A stretch of 35,285 nt of DNA from the NCBI GenBank assembly GCA_033850885.1, contig JAWWPG010000047.1, forward strand, positions 1 to 35,285, given 5' to 3'. Origin of the DNA: JAWWPG01 sp033850885. GTDB taxonomy: Bacteria > Actinomycetota > Actinomycetes > Propionibacteriales > Nocardioidaceae. Shown piece after piece: positions 14,979 through 23,194 of this stretch. The notes under the pieces are model-generated. The model did not search any database and was not told where the DNA came from. It saw only the letters and a list, made by a program, of their open reading frames with translations. Each line of letters opens with the position of its first letter. The stretch's first letter is position 1. The position numbers were made by a program, and so were the translations under genes.

Positions 14979-15509
14979 CTACATCCCCGAGATGCCCTGC
15001 CCGTACCCCGCCTCGGCGTCCAGGGGCTCGTGCTCGAGCAGGTGGAGGATCGGCACTCCGAGGCGGCGTCGCGCCTTCGACGTCCAGTCCAGGTGCAGGA
15101 GCTCCGAGACGGAGTGCGGGAGCGTCATCACGACGACCTCGGCGGCCCCACGCTCGGCGACGACCTCCGTGAGCCTGGCTACCGGGTCGGCCGAGGTGAA
15201 CTCGCCACTCGCCTCGACGCCCTGGGAGCGGATCGCCGCCACGCTGGCGGTGACGGCGTCGCGAGCGCCCCGTTCGATCTCGTCCTGCGCGGTGGCGACG
15301 TCGACCTCTGCGGTGAACACCTGCGGGGCGGTCACGGCCTCGCTCGCGGCCACGGTTCCCAGCGCGGCCCCGACGTCTTGGGCCGCATCGGCACAGGGGA
15401 CCAGCACGTGGTAGTGCCTGCTGTCGTCGATGTCCTCATGGAGGGACACGACCTCGTGGGCGTCCCCCGCGGTCATCGCCTGCTCGGCGAGGATCACGAC
15501 CTCGTACAT
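14979..15509 (-). CDS. Universal stress protein-like protein
   Basis: The 176-residue protein begins MYEVVILAEQAM, with AAGGAGA 6 bases upstream. Its alpha/beta pattern ends in AEVVVMTLPHSVSELLHLDWTSKARRRLGVPILHLL, which resembles the UspA-like nucleotide-binding fold; the usual GSxG(9)GS ATP loop is not evident. Similar actinobacterial proteins are of unknown function. It lies 66 bases downstream of the LigC-type ligase gene on the same strand and probably belongs to the same transcript. I rejected a longer frame from 15557 because its extra residues are low complexity. Confidence 0.7.
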   Translation of the reverse strand: MYEVVILAEQAMTAGDAHEVVSLHEDIDDSRHYHVLVPCADAAQDVGAALGTVAASEAVTAPQVFTAEVDVATAQDEIERGARDAVTASVAAIRSQGVEASGEFTSADPVARLTEVVAERGAAEVVVMTLPHSVSELLHLDWTSKARRRLGVPILHLLEHEPLDAEAGYGQGISGM

Positions 15510-15575
15510 GGGCTGTCTCCTTGGCTCGGTGGTGCTATCTTCCCGCTCGTCCGCCACGCCCTCCGCCTCGACCTG

Positions 15576-16658
15576 TCAGACGCCGAAGATCTCCGCCAGG
15601 TCATAGCTGACCGGCTCCTCGAGCTGGGTGTACGTGCACGACTCGGGGGTCCGGTCTGGCCGCCAGCGCTTGAACTGCGTGGTGTGACGGAAGCGGGTGC
15701 CCTCCATGTGGTCGTACCCGACCTCGGCGACCAGCACGGGGTCGAGCGGCGTCCAGGAGAGGTCCTTGCCCGAGTTCCAGCGGGACTGGGCGCCCGGCAT
15801 CCGGTCTGTCCCCTCGGCGGCCGCCCATTCGCCCCACGGATGTTTGGCGGGGTCGATGACGAGCGGCGTGAGCTCCACGACGAGCTCTGCTCGCCGGTCC
15901 TTCGGGAAGGCGGCCGAGACACCGACATGCTGCAGGCGCCCGGCGTCGTCGTACAGACCGAGCAACAACGACCCGAGCAGTGGTTCCGCAGGGGTCGACG
16001 TCTTGTGCAGCCGGAAACCGGCGAGGACGACATCGGCGGTGCGCACGTGCTTGACCTTGACCAGGGCCCTGACGTTCGGCTGGTAGGTGAGGGCCTTCGG
16101 CTTCGCCACGATGCCATCAAGCCCCGCACCCTCGAACATCGTGAACCAGCGCTGCGCGACGGCGACGTCATCGGTTGCCGGCGTGATGTGGATGGGCGCC
16201 GGGACGTCGGACAGTGCCGACTCGAGCGCGGCTCGCCGGTCACCCTGTGGCGTGTCCAGCAAGGAGTCGTCACCGTGCGCGAGCAGGTCGAAGGCGACGT
16301 ACGACGCCGGCGTCTTCCCGGCGAGCATCTGGACTCTTGAGTCGGCCGGATGGATCCGTTCCTGGAGCCGCTCGAACTCGAGGTGACCGTCGATCGCCAC
16401 CACGATCTCGCCGTCGAGCACGCACCGCTCGGGCAGCAGCTGACGCGCCGCATCGACGACCTCGGGGAAGTAGCGGGTCAACGGACGTTCGTTCCGGCTT
16501 CCCAGCTCCACCTCGTCGCCGTCCTTGAAGACGATGCACCGAAAACCGTCCCACTTGGGTTCGTAGAGCAGCCCGCCGTCGTACCTGTCCGGGGGCGGCA
16601 CCGCGGCCGCCGACTTCGCCAGCATCGGCGACAACGGCGGCATCACAGGAAGATCCAT
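15576..16658 (-). CDS. ligC: ATP-dependent DNA ligase, LigC type
   Basis: The 360-residue protein is a minimal ATP-dependent DNA ligase with an adenylation domain and an OB-fold domain only. The nucleotidyltransferase lysine is K35 in YEPKWDGFR (motif I). Later motifs include LGSRNERPLTRYFPE, LDGEIVV and DGIVAK, and the C-terminal OB domain contains VGVSAAF and RHTTQFKRWR. The N-terminus MDLPVMPPLSPMLAKS is typical of mycobacterial LigC. LigC enzymes seal nicks in backup end-joining and excision repair and, in Mycobacterium smegmatis, work with a Prim-Pol partner. The gene starts 12 bases after the RibD-C reductase gene, so both are in one operon with the USP-like gene. Confidence 0.93.
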   Translation of the reverse strand: MDLPVMPPLSPMLAKSAAAVPPPDRYDGGLLYEPKWDGFRCIVFKDGDEVELGSRNERPLTRYFPEVVDAARQLLPERCVLDGEIVVAIDGHLEFERLQERIHPADSRVQMLAGKTPASYVAFDLLAHGDDSLLDTPQGDRRAALESALSDVPAPIHITPATDDVAVAQRWFTMFEGAGLDGIVAKPKALTYQPNVRALVKVKHVRTADVVLAGFRLHKTSTPAEPLLGSLLLGLYDDAGRLQHVGVSAAFPKDRRAELVVELTPLVIDPAKHPWGEWAAAEGTDRMPGAQSRWNSGKDLSWTPLDPVLVAEVGYDHMEGTRFRHTTQFKRWRPDRTPESCTYTQLEEPVSYDLAEIFGV

Positions 16659-16670
16659 GCGGGCAGCCTC

Positions 16671-17480
16671 TCATGCCCCGTTGTCGACGAGGTAGCGTGC
16701 GAACAGCTCACCGTCGTGCTCGAGGAGATCGGCCAGCCGCAGCCGGTGGGGCGGGTCCAGGCCTGGGCCGTGCAGGATGCGTCGGAGGTCTCCGCCGACC
16801 AGAAGCGGGGCCGTCGTAAGGCACAGGTCGTCGAGGCGGCCGGCGGCGACGACCTGGGCCAGCAGGCTCGGCCCGCCCTCGCAGAGCACCCGCCGATAGC
16901 CAAGACCGAGCAGCCGGTCGAGCGCTGCCGGGATGTCCACCTCCGTCGAGCCGGTCACGATCACCTGCGCCATTTCGGCGGTGGCGGCAATCGCGTCGCT
17001 GGCGGCGGACTCCGCGGTGACCACGAGGGTAGGCGCCTCACCTCCGAGCAGCAGCCCGGGTTCGAGTGTGAGCGACCGGGAGACGACAGCGATCGCGGGC
17101 ACCGGCGCCAGCCCGAGGCGGGTCCGCAGGTCAGCGTCGACCTCGGAGCGCTGCACGGGCCGGTAGCCCTCCACCCGGGCCGTCCCGGCTCCCACCAGGA
17201 CCAGGTCGCTGAGCGAGCGCTGGAGGGCGAAGATCCGCTGGTCGTTCTCACTCGACAATGCCCCGGCCCGGTGGTCCGGCCCCTGTGCCGCGCCGTCCGT
17301 GGAGCTCACGAAGATGGCGCGCACCCACTGGCCCCGAGGGCTGACGTCGGGCGAGATGGCGTACAACCCGACGAGGTCGTCGTACGAGAGGTCTGCGCCG
17401 GGCCGGGCAAGCAGGGAGCGCACGTTCAGATCCTGCCATCTCGAGGACACTGCGACCTGATGGTCGACAATCGTCGCCAT
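16671..17480 (-). CDS. RibD-C / pyrimidine reductase family protein
   Basis: The 269-residue protein matches the RibD C-terminal (dihydrofolate-reductase-like, NADPH-dependent) reductase fold: VRAIFVSSTDGAAQG near residue 53, DLVLVGAGTARVEGY, and CEGGPSLLAQVVAAGRLDDLCLTTAPLLVGG. There is no deaminase domain. In riboflavin synthesis this fold reduces the ribosyl side chain, but stand-alone members in actinobacteria often have no assigned substrate. It is upstream of ligC by 12 bases. ATG 17480 overlaps the divergent PPK2 start codon (CATG), so a start slightly downstream may be the true one. Confidence 0.85.
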   Translation of the reverse strand: MATIVDHQVAVSSRWQDLNVRSLLARPGADLSYDDLVGLYAISPDVSPRGQWVRAIFVSSTDGAAQGPDHRAGALSSENDQRIFALQRSLSDLVLVGAGTARVEGYRPVQRSEVDADLRTRLGLAPVPAIAVVSRSLTLEPGLLLGGEAPTLVVTAESAASDAIAATAEMAQVIVTGSTEVDIPAALDRLLGLGYRRVLCEGGPSLLAQVVAAGRLDDLCLTTAPLLVGGDLRRILHGPGLDPPHRLRLADLLEHDGELFARYLVDNGA

Positions 17481-18318
17481 GACAAGGACACTGAGCGAAA
17501 CCCTGCGGGTCGGGCCCGAGCGGGTGACCATCCGTGACGACGACAGCGGCGCCACTCCAGGTTTCGAGGGTGGCAAGAAGGCCGCGGCGTCGGCTCTCGC
17601 CAAGCTCGCGAAGCCGGTCAGCGACCTGCAGGAGCGCCTCTACGCCGAGTCGCGGGTGGACGGTCGGCGCAGCATCCTCCTCCTGCTGCAGGGAATGGAC
17701 ACCTCCGGCAAGGGCGGCGTGGTCCGTCACTGCGGCGGGCTCCTCGACCCGCAGGGCGTGCGGGTGACGGCGTTCAAGGCGCCGACCGAGGAGGAGCGGC
17801 GTCACGACTTCCTCTGGCGAGTGGAGCCGCACTCGCCCGAAGCAGGGATGATCGCCATCTTCGACCGCAGCCACTACGAGGACGTGTTGATCGCGCGGGT
17901 ACGTCGGCTTGCGGACGAGTCCGAGATCGACCGGCGCTACGGCGCGATCAACGACTTCGAGCGGAGACTGACCGACGCCGGCACCACGGTCGTCAAGTGC
18001 TTCCTGCACATCTCGTATGCGAAGCAGGGCGAGCGGCTGCGCAAGCGCCTCGATAACCCGGCCAAGCACTGGAAGTTCAACCCCGGCGACGTCGACGAAA
18101 GGCGGCTGTGGCCCGACTATCACGATTCCTACAAGATCGCCCTCGAGCGCTGCACCACGTCGTACGCGCCCTGGTTCGTCGTGCCGAGCGACCACAAGTG
18201 GTACCGCAACTGGGCGATCACCACGCTGCTCCACGAACACCTGGCAGCGCTCGACCCACAATGGCCGAAGACCAGCCTCGACATCGACGAACAGAAGGCG
18301 AGACTGGCGCAGTCCTGA
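17479..18318 (+). CDS. ppk2: Polyphosphate kinase 2 family protein
   Basis: The 279-residue single-domain PPK2 protein transfers phosphate between inorganic polyphosphate and nucleotides. It has a Walker A motif LLLQGMDTSGKGG near residue 70, Walker B-like IAIFDRSHYEDVL, the lid region RLRKRLDNPAKHWKFNPGD, and the DHKWYRNWAI C-terminal block. Length and motifs suggest a class that phosphorylates nucleoside mono- or diphosphates; which one cannot be settled by eye. The ATG shares two bases with the divergent RibD-C reductase start, so there is no intergenic space on that side. Confidence 0.93.
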   Translation: MTRTLSETLRVGPERVTIRDDDSGATPGFEGGKKAAASALAKLAKPVSDLQERLYAESRVDGRRSILLLLQGMDTSGKGGVVRHCGGLLDPQGVRVTAFKAPTEEERRHDFLWRVEPHSPEAGMIAIFDRSHYEDVLIARVRRLADESEIDRRYGAINDFERRLTDAGTTVVKCFLHISYAKQGERLRKRLDNPAKHWKFNPGDVDERRLWPDYHDSYKIALERCTTSYAPWFVVPSDHKWYRNWAITTLLHEHLAALDPQWPKTSLDIDEQKARLAQS

Positions 18319-18354
18319 GGGCTGAGTCCGTTCGCCGGCAACCGGGCGGCTCGG

Positions 18355-19098
18355 CTACACGGGGACGAGCGCCAGCGCACCCACGGAGTAGCGCGACACG
18401 ATCAGCCGGCTCAGCTCGTCGTGGGCCCCGAGCGGTCCCGACACTGCACAGGCACCGGCCTCGAAGGCGAGCTCGGCGGCGCGGTCGGCATGTGGTCCGG
18501 ACGTGATGAACAGCGACCCGACCGCGACGTGTCTCTTGCCCTGGCGCCTCCAGTCGCGCACCGCCTCACCCGTTGACGGGGGCGACGCGTCGGCGAACGC
18601 GATGCTGGTCGGCAGGTGGTGACGGCCGCTCCAAAGCCGCGCCAACCGGGCGATCGAGGCGGTGACGCGGGCATCGCTCGAGCCGGCGGCTGCCAGCACC
18701 AGCGCGTCCAGCTCGCGCACTCTGGCGGCCCGTAGCGCCGCGCGCAGCCGTTCGTCCAGCACCGCCAGCAGGGCGGCATCTGCGCCGATCATGCCGGCCG
18801 CTCGCACGCTGACGCCGGGGTTCGACCGCAGGGCGACGTCGACAGCAGTGAGGACGTCCAGCTCGGCCTGGTCCGTCGAGGCGGCGAGCAGCGGCACGAC
18901 CACGATCTCCTCATGCCCGCGCGACGCCAGCGCCCCGACGGCCTTCTCCAGGGATGGCTTGGCGCCGGTGCTGAACGCGGCCTCGGTCCGCAGATCGGGG
19001 CGGAGTCGTCTGGTCGTGGAGACGATCTCGTGAACCGTCCGGGCCGAGTCGGCGTCGACGGGCCCGCAGGCGAGCGCGACGAGTGCGGGGGCCGTCAT
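18355..19098 (-). CDS. CbiX-like chelatase homologue, degenerate N-half
   Basis: The 247-residue protein has the two-repeat architecture of actinobacterial sirohydrochlorin chelatase (CbiX/SirB) proteins, which insert Fe or Co into sirohydrochlorin. In the first repeat the usual AHGS motif reads ALACGP and the second metal-ligand motif (GYH..DIP type) reads AASTDQAELD, so both expected histidines are missing. The second repeat keeps AAAGSSDA and SGPHADRAA, which could still supply one His. It follows a 30-residue sulfur-type leader peptide and a 15-codon ORF whose stop overlaps its start (ATGA), consistent with a siroheme / sulfate-assimilation role. It may act as a non-catalytic or altered-specificity chelatase. 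Confidence 0.75.
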   Translation of the reverse strand: MTAPALVALACGPVDADSARTVHEIVSTTRRLRPDLRTEAAFSTGAKPSLEKAVGALASRGHEEIVVVPLLAASTDQAELDVLTAVDVALRSNPGVSVRAAGMIGADAALLAVLDERLRAALRAARVRELDALVLAAAGSSDARVTASIARLARLWSGRHHLPTSIAFADASPPSTGEAVRDWRRQGKRHVAVGSLFITSGPHADRAAELAFEAGACAVSGPLGAHDELSRLIVSRYSVGALALVPV

Positions 19099-19142
19099 GA
19101 GCGGGCCCGGCGTTCGGAGACGGGGGTGATGTCGGTGGTCAT
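19095..19142 (-). CDS. 15-codon ORF coupled to the CbiX-like gene
   Basis: ATG 19142 is preceded by GAGGAA at 5-base spacing and encodes MTTDITPVSERRARS. Its stop codon overlaps the CbiX-like start codon as ATGA. The strong RBS makes it a likely entry point for ribosomes that then reinitiate on the CbiX-like gene, which has a poor RBS of its own. It may be the fused head and tail of a sulfur-assimilation gene that was deleted internally; that part is speculation. Confidence 0.5.
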   Translation of the reverse strand: MTTDITPVSERRARS

Positions 19143-19239
19143 GCGGTTCCTCAAGGGGAGAGGACACACGGTCTGCCGCGAGCTTCGGCTGATGTCCGCC
19201 GGGCGTCGACCGCGCGCCCGACGGATGTTGCGGGCGAGG

Positions 19240-19332
19240 TCAGGCCGACATACACATCATGCTGCGGGTCAGGCCGAGGTCCACGTGGCGTCGGGCCACG
19301 AGGTGGACGGCGGTGTCCGCAGCGATACTCAT
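19240..19332 (-). CDS. Leader peptide of RRHVDL type (sulfur genes)
   Basis: A 30-codon ORF from ATG 19332 contains ARRHVDLGLTRS followed by MMCMSA. Short peptides with an RRHVDL core and one or more Cys near the end precede sulfate and cysteine metabolism genes in many actinobacteria and are annotated as putative leader peptides. Here a Met-Met-Cys-Met cluster ends the peptide, fitting attenuation by Cys (or Met) supply. It is about 100 bases upstream of the 15-codon ORF and the CbiX-like gene. The rest of the 19099-19457 interval holds no further gene that I can support. Confidence 0.75.
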   Translation of the reverse strand: MSIAADTAVHLVARRHVDLGLTRSMMCMSA

Positions 19333-19457
19333 GCGAAAAGCCTGCGGGTTCGGTGGCCGTTCGCGCAAGCGTGCTTCTCACTATGCGAGACCGCGTATCA
19401 CCATTCGGATGGCGCTCGGGCCGGGGGCCAGGCCTTGGCGTGCGGAGCCCAACCGCC

Positions 19458-20906
19458 TCAGTTGAGGTCCAGGCCCGGGTACAACGGGTGCGCGTCGAGC
19501 AGCTCGGCGGCGGCGGCATGCGTCTTGCCGGCCACGCCGTCGGCGAGGCGGTACGTCGCCTTCGACGGCGTCCCGCTCTTGGTGCTCCCAGGGGTCGTGC
19601 TCGTCAGTACGTCGACCACCAGCTCGGCCACCTTGTCGAACTCCTCGGCGCCGAAGCCGCGCGTCGTGAGCGCGGGTGTTCCGAACCGGATCCCGCTGGT
19701 GTACCAGGCGCCGTTGGGGTCTGACGGGATCGAGTTCCGGTTGGTGACGACCCCCGAGTCGAGCAACGCCCCCTCGGCCTGCCGGCCGGTGATCCCGAAC
19801 GCCGACACGTCGAGCAGCACGATGTGGTTGTCGGTGCCGCCGGTCACCAGGCGCGCGCCCCGACGCAGGAAGCCCTCTGCGAGCGCCTTGGCGTTGTCGG
19901 CAACCTTCTGCGCATAGTCGGCGAACGCCGGTTGCCGGGCCTCAGCCAGGGCGACCGCCTTGGCCGCCATCATGTGGGAGAGCGGACCGCCGAGCACCAT
20001 CGGGCAGCCCTTGTCGACGGCGTCGGAGAACTCGGAGGTCGCAAGGACGAGACCGCCGCGAGGACCGCGCAGGGACTTGTGCGTGGTCGTCGTGACGACC
20101 TGCGCGTGGGGGACCGGGTCCTCGTCGCCGGTGAACACCTTGCCGGCGACCAGACCGGCGAAGTGCGCCATGTCGACCATCAGCGTGGCCCCGACCTCGT
20201 CGGCGATCTCGCGCATCTTCGCGAAGTTCACCCGCCGCGGGTAGGCGGAGTAGCCGGCGATCAGGATCAGCGGCTTGAACTCCCGCGCGGCCGCCGCCAC
20301 CCTGGCGTAGTCGAGCAGCCCGGTCTCCGGGTCGGTGCCGTAGCTTCGCTGGTGGAACATCTTGCCCGAGATGTTCGGGCGGAAGCCGTGGGTGAGGTGG
20401 CCACCGGCGTCAAGTGACATCCCGAGCATCCGCTGCTGGCCGTACCTTGCTCGCAGCGTTTCCCAGTCCTCCTCTGACAGGTCGCTGACGGACCTCTCCC
20501 CGAACTCCTCGAGCGCGGGGACCTCGACGCGGGCGTTGAGGATCGCCCAGAACGCCACCAGGTTCGCGTCGATCCCTGAGTGCGGCTGCACGTAGGCGTA
20601 CTCGGCGCCGAAGAGCTCCCGGGCATGCTCGGCGGCCAGCGCCTCGACGGTGTCGACGTTCTGGCAGCCCGCGTAGAAACGGTGCCCGACGGTGCCCTCG
20701 GCGTACTTGTCGCTCAGCCAGCTGCCCATCGTGAGGAGTACCGCGAGTGATGCGTAGTTCTCACTCGCGATGAGCTTGAGCGAGCCTCGCTGGTCGTTGA
20801 GCTCGGCTCGGGTGGCGGCCGCAATCCGCGGCTCGACAGCGGCGATCACGTCGAGGGCCGCGCGGTACGCGGTGCTGGCAGTGGCGGCGATGTCCTGCTG
20901 AGTCAT
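19458..20906 (-). CDS. glyA: Serine hydroxymethyltransferase, long form
   Basis: GlyA interconverts serine and glycine with tetrahydrofolate and supplies one-carbon units. The 482-residue protein has the family motifs LKLIASENYAS, YAEGTVGHRFYAG, and the PLP-lysine region TTTTHKSLRGPRGG. It is about 50-60 residues longer than the classical enzyme because of an insertion around residues 130-190 (ARVEVPALEEFGERSVSD and following). This long type occurs in several actinobacteria. ATG 20906 was chosen because the protein begins there as expected; the longer frame upstream is a shadow of the divergent region. A -10-like TAGGCT lies 7 bases upstream, so the transcript may be leaderless. Confidence 0.93.
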   Translation of the reverse strand: MTQQDIAATASTAYRAALDVIAAVEPRIAAATRAELNDQRGSLKLIASENYASLAVLLTMGSWLSDKYAEGTVGHRFYAGCQNVDTVEALAAEHARELFGAEYAYVQPHSGIDANLVAFWAILNARVEVPALEEFGERSVSDLSEEDWETLRARYGQQRMLGMSLDAGGHLTHGFRPNISGKMFHQRSYGTDPETGLLDYARVAAAAREFKPLILIAGYSAYPRRVNFAKMREIADEVGATLMVDMAHFAGLVAGKVFTGDEDPVPHAQVVTTTTHKSLRGPRGGLVLATSEFSDAVDKGCPMVLGGPLSHMMAAKAVALAEARQPAFADYAQKVADNAKALAEGFLRRGARLVTGGTDNHIVLLDVSAFGITGRQAEGALLDSGVVTNRNSIPSDPNGAWYTSGIRFGTPALTTRGFGAEEFDKVAELVVDVLTSTTPGSTKSGTPSKATYRLADGVAGKTHAAAAELLDAHPLYPGLDLN

Positions 20907-20913
20907 GCAGCTC

Positions 20914-20919
20914 AGCCTA
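20914..20919 (-). promoter_or_regulatory. -10 element of glyA
   Basis: TACTAGGCT on the minus strand ends 7 bases before the glyA ATG, a common actinobacterial layout for a housekeeping -10 (TAGGCT) with transcription starting at or near the start codon. No clear -35 is seen. Confidence 0.4.
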
Positions 20920-21041
20920 GTATCCGGTGGGTCCTGACTATCGTGGGATCGGCCGACGGCGCACGTCGTCGAGTGCCCGGCGGGCACGCGTGTCCGGTCG
21001 CGCGTGCGAGCCTTGCTCCCCGCGATCGCTACCGTAAGAAC

Positions 21042-22016
21042 ATGGCGACGGAGTCGGTGGAGCCGGCGGCGGCCCACCGGACGTGGATGGCGTCGGCCCG
21101 CAGCGCGCTCTGGCGGCTGTTGGCCTCGACCGTCAGCTCCTGCCTGCGCCACCGTGTGACGGGTCTGGCTGCGGAAGCCGCGTTCTTCGCGATCCTGTCG
21201 CTACCGCCGCTGATCTTCGGTCTCGCCGCAAGCATCGGGTACGTCGTCAAGCAGGTCGACGCCAACCAGGTGGGCGATCTGCGCACCAAGATCCTGCAGC
21301 TCTCCGAGCGGGTGCTCTCGCACGACACGGTGAACACGATCGTGACGCCGACGGTCAACCAGGTGCTGAGAGGACAGCGTTTCGACGTCATCTCCATCGG
21401 GTTCGTGCTGGCCCTGTGGTCGGGCTCGCGCGCGCTGAACGTGTTCGTCGACACGATCACGATCATGTACGGGCTCGGCGGACGCCGCGGGATCGTGCGC
21501 ACCAGGATGCTGTCGTTCACGCTGTATGTCATCGGGCTCGTCGTCGGAGTGGTGGTGCTGCCTCTCGTCGTGGCCGGGCCGCAGCTCGTCGACAACGCGC
21601 TGCCACGTCAGCTCGACGTTCTCAACGCCCTCTACTGGCCGGTCGTCATCGTGTTCAGCATCGCCTTCCTGACCACCCTCTACCATCTCTCGGTGCCGGT
21701 ACGGTCGTCGTGGCGCCACGACGTGCCGGGGGCCGTCTTCGCGTTCGCCATGTGGGTGCTCGGCAGCTATCTGCTGCGCGGAATCCTGCAGAACGCCAGG
21801 ACGTCGATCTACGGGCCGTTGGGCGCGCCGATCGCGGTCCTGCTGTGGCTCTACCTCACCGCGCTCGTGGTGCTGATCGGGGCGGCCCTCAACGCGGCGT
21901 TCGACATGGTCTGGCCGGAGTCGTCGACGGCCCGTGCCAGGTCCGAGCTCGGCAGGCGGCTGCGTCGCCGGCCTGCTCCCAACCGACCGCTACCGCCGGA
22001 CCAGGGCGGGCTCTGA
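21042..22016 (+). CDS. YihY/BrkB family membrane protein
   Basis: This 324-residue integral membrane protein has six or so hydrophobic helices and the YihY (formerly annotated ribonuclease BN) family landmarks: GLAAEAAFFAILSLPPLIFG, ALWSGSRALNVFVDTI, and SIYGPLGAPIAVLLWLYLTALVVLIGAALNA read as two adjacent helices. Its transport or envelope role is not established. ATG 21042 follows TACCGT by 7 bases, so it may be leaderless. It is divergent from glyA and is followed by rsgA after 55 bases. Confidence 0.88.
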   Translation: MATESVEPAAAHRTWMASARSALWRLLASTVSSCLRHRVTGLAAEAAFFAILSLPPLIFGLAASIGYVVKQVDANQVGDLRTKILQLSERVLSHDTVNTIVTPTVNQVLRGQRFDVISIGFVLALWSGSRALNVFVDTITIMYGLGGRRGIVRTRMLSFTLYVIGLVVGVVVLPLVVAGPQLVDNALPRQLDVLNALYWPVVIVFSIAFLTTLYHLSVPVRSSWRHDVPGAVFAFAMWVLGSYLLRGILQNARTSIYGPLGAPIAVLLWLYLTALVVLIGAALNAAFDMVWPESSTARARSELGRRLRRRPAPNRPLPPDQGGL

Positions 22017-22071
22017 CGCGCCACCACGGAAATCCGTGGCTTCTCCGGCAACCGGCGCCTACCCTCGTCGC

Positions 22072-23151
22072 GTGACCGAACCACGGGTGCAGCTCGCGGA
22101 CCTCGGCTGGGAGGAGTCCTGGCAGGAGGCCCTGTCGGCAGCTGCCTCGACCGCCCTCGACGAGGCGCTGCCGACGGGGATGCCCGGCAGAGTCGCTCGT
22201 GTCGACAGGGGGATGTGCACCGTGCTCACGGCGGCCGGGCCGGTGCGAGCCACTCTCGGGGGTGACGTGCTGCATGCGCTCGCGGCGGACGCCAACGCCG
22301 CTCCCTGTACCGGTGACTGGGCTCTGGTGCGCCAGTGGCCGGATGGTCCGGTCACGATAGAGGCGCTTGCGCCCCGACGTACCAGCCTCATCCGAGCAGA
22401 GGCATACAAGGGCTCTCGGGCGCAGGTGCTGGCGGCGAACGTCGACGTGGTGGCCGCCGTCGTCGCACTCCATCCCGAGCCGAACCTCGGCCGGATCGAA
22501 CGGCTGCTCGCGGTGGCCTGGGAGAGCGGCGCCACTCCGGCCGTCGTCCTGACGAAGGCCGACCTCGTCGTCGACAGCGACGAGATCGCCGAGGACGTAC
22601 GCGCGGCGGCGACGGGGGTCACGGTCGTGTGCTGCAGCACGGAGACCGGTCGAGGCCTGCCCCAGGTTCGGGGCCTGTTGAGCGGTGGACGCACGATGGT
22701 GCTCGTCGGTGCGTCCGGACACGGCAAGTCCACCCTGACGAACGCGCTCGTGGGTGCGGACGTCCTCACCACCCGACAGATCCGCGACGACGGAAGGGGT
22801 CGGCACACCTCGGTACGTCGCGAGCTCCTCCTCGTGCCGGGCGGGGGAGCCCTCATCGACACCCCCGGCCTGCGCGGTGTCGGTCTGCAGCGCGACGGAG
22901 GATCGCTCGGCGCAGCGTTCCCCGACGTCGAGTCACTCACCGAGGCCTGCAGGTTCGGCAACTGTCGCCATGTCGGCGAGCCGGGGTGCGCCGTTCTGGA
23001 GGCCGTCGCGTCGGGCGAGCTGCCGGTACGGCGACACGAGAGCTGGTTGAAGCTCCGACGGGAGCTGGACCGGGCGGAGGCGCGCGTTGCCGCGCGGATG
23101 CGGTCTTCTGGTCCCCGACCAAGCGGGCGCGTGACATACTGGAGTCACTAG
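22072..23151 (+). CDS. rsgA: Ribosome small-subunit GTPase RsgA
   Basis: The 359-residue protein is a circularly permuted GTPase: G4 (TKAD, 161-164) precedes the P-loop GASGHGKST (213-221) and G3 DTPG (263-266). An N-terminal OB-like domain precedes the GTPase core. A zinc-knuckle (Cys293, Cys298, His300, Cys306) follows it. RsgA checks late 30S subunit maturation. The GTG start at 22072 is preceded by a possible -10 (TACCCT), and the long frame from 21934 overlaps the YihY gene. A GAF-ANTAR gene follows 43 bases downstream. Confidence 0.93.
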   Translation: MTEPRVQLADLGWEESWQEALSAAASTALDEALPTGMPGRVARVDRGMCTVLTAAGPVRATLGGDVLHALAADANAAPCTGDWALVRQWPDGPVTIEALAPRRTSLIRAEAYKGSRAQVLAANVDVVAAVVALHPEPNLGRIERLLAVAWESGATPAVVLTKADLVVDSDEIAEDVRAAATGVTVVCCSTETGRGLPQVRGLLSGGRTMVLVGASGHGKSTLTNALVGADVLTTRQIRDDGRGRHTSVRRELLLVPGGGALIDTPGLRGVGLQRDGGSLGAAFPDVESLTEACRFGNCRHVGEPGCAVLEAVASGELPVRRHESWLKLRRELDRAEARVAARMRSSGPRPSGRVTYWSH

Positions 23152-23165
23152 TCGGGCTACACTCC

Positions 23166-23193
23166 GTCGGCTTCTTCCGCTCAGAAAGCCGAC
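23166..23193 (+). promoter_or_regulatory. Stem-loop abutting GAF-ANTAR start codon
   Basis: GTCGGCTT pairs perfectly with AAGCCGAC around a 12-base loop, and the 3' arm ends one base before ATG 23195. No other ribosome binding site is evident, so folding of this stem should influence translation. ANTAR domains bind paired RNA stem-loops, which makes autoregulation conceivable. Confidence 0.5.
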
Positions 23194-23194
23194 C

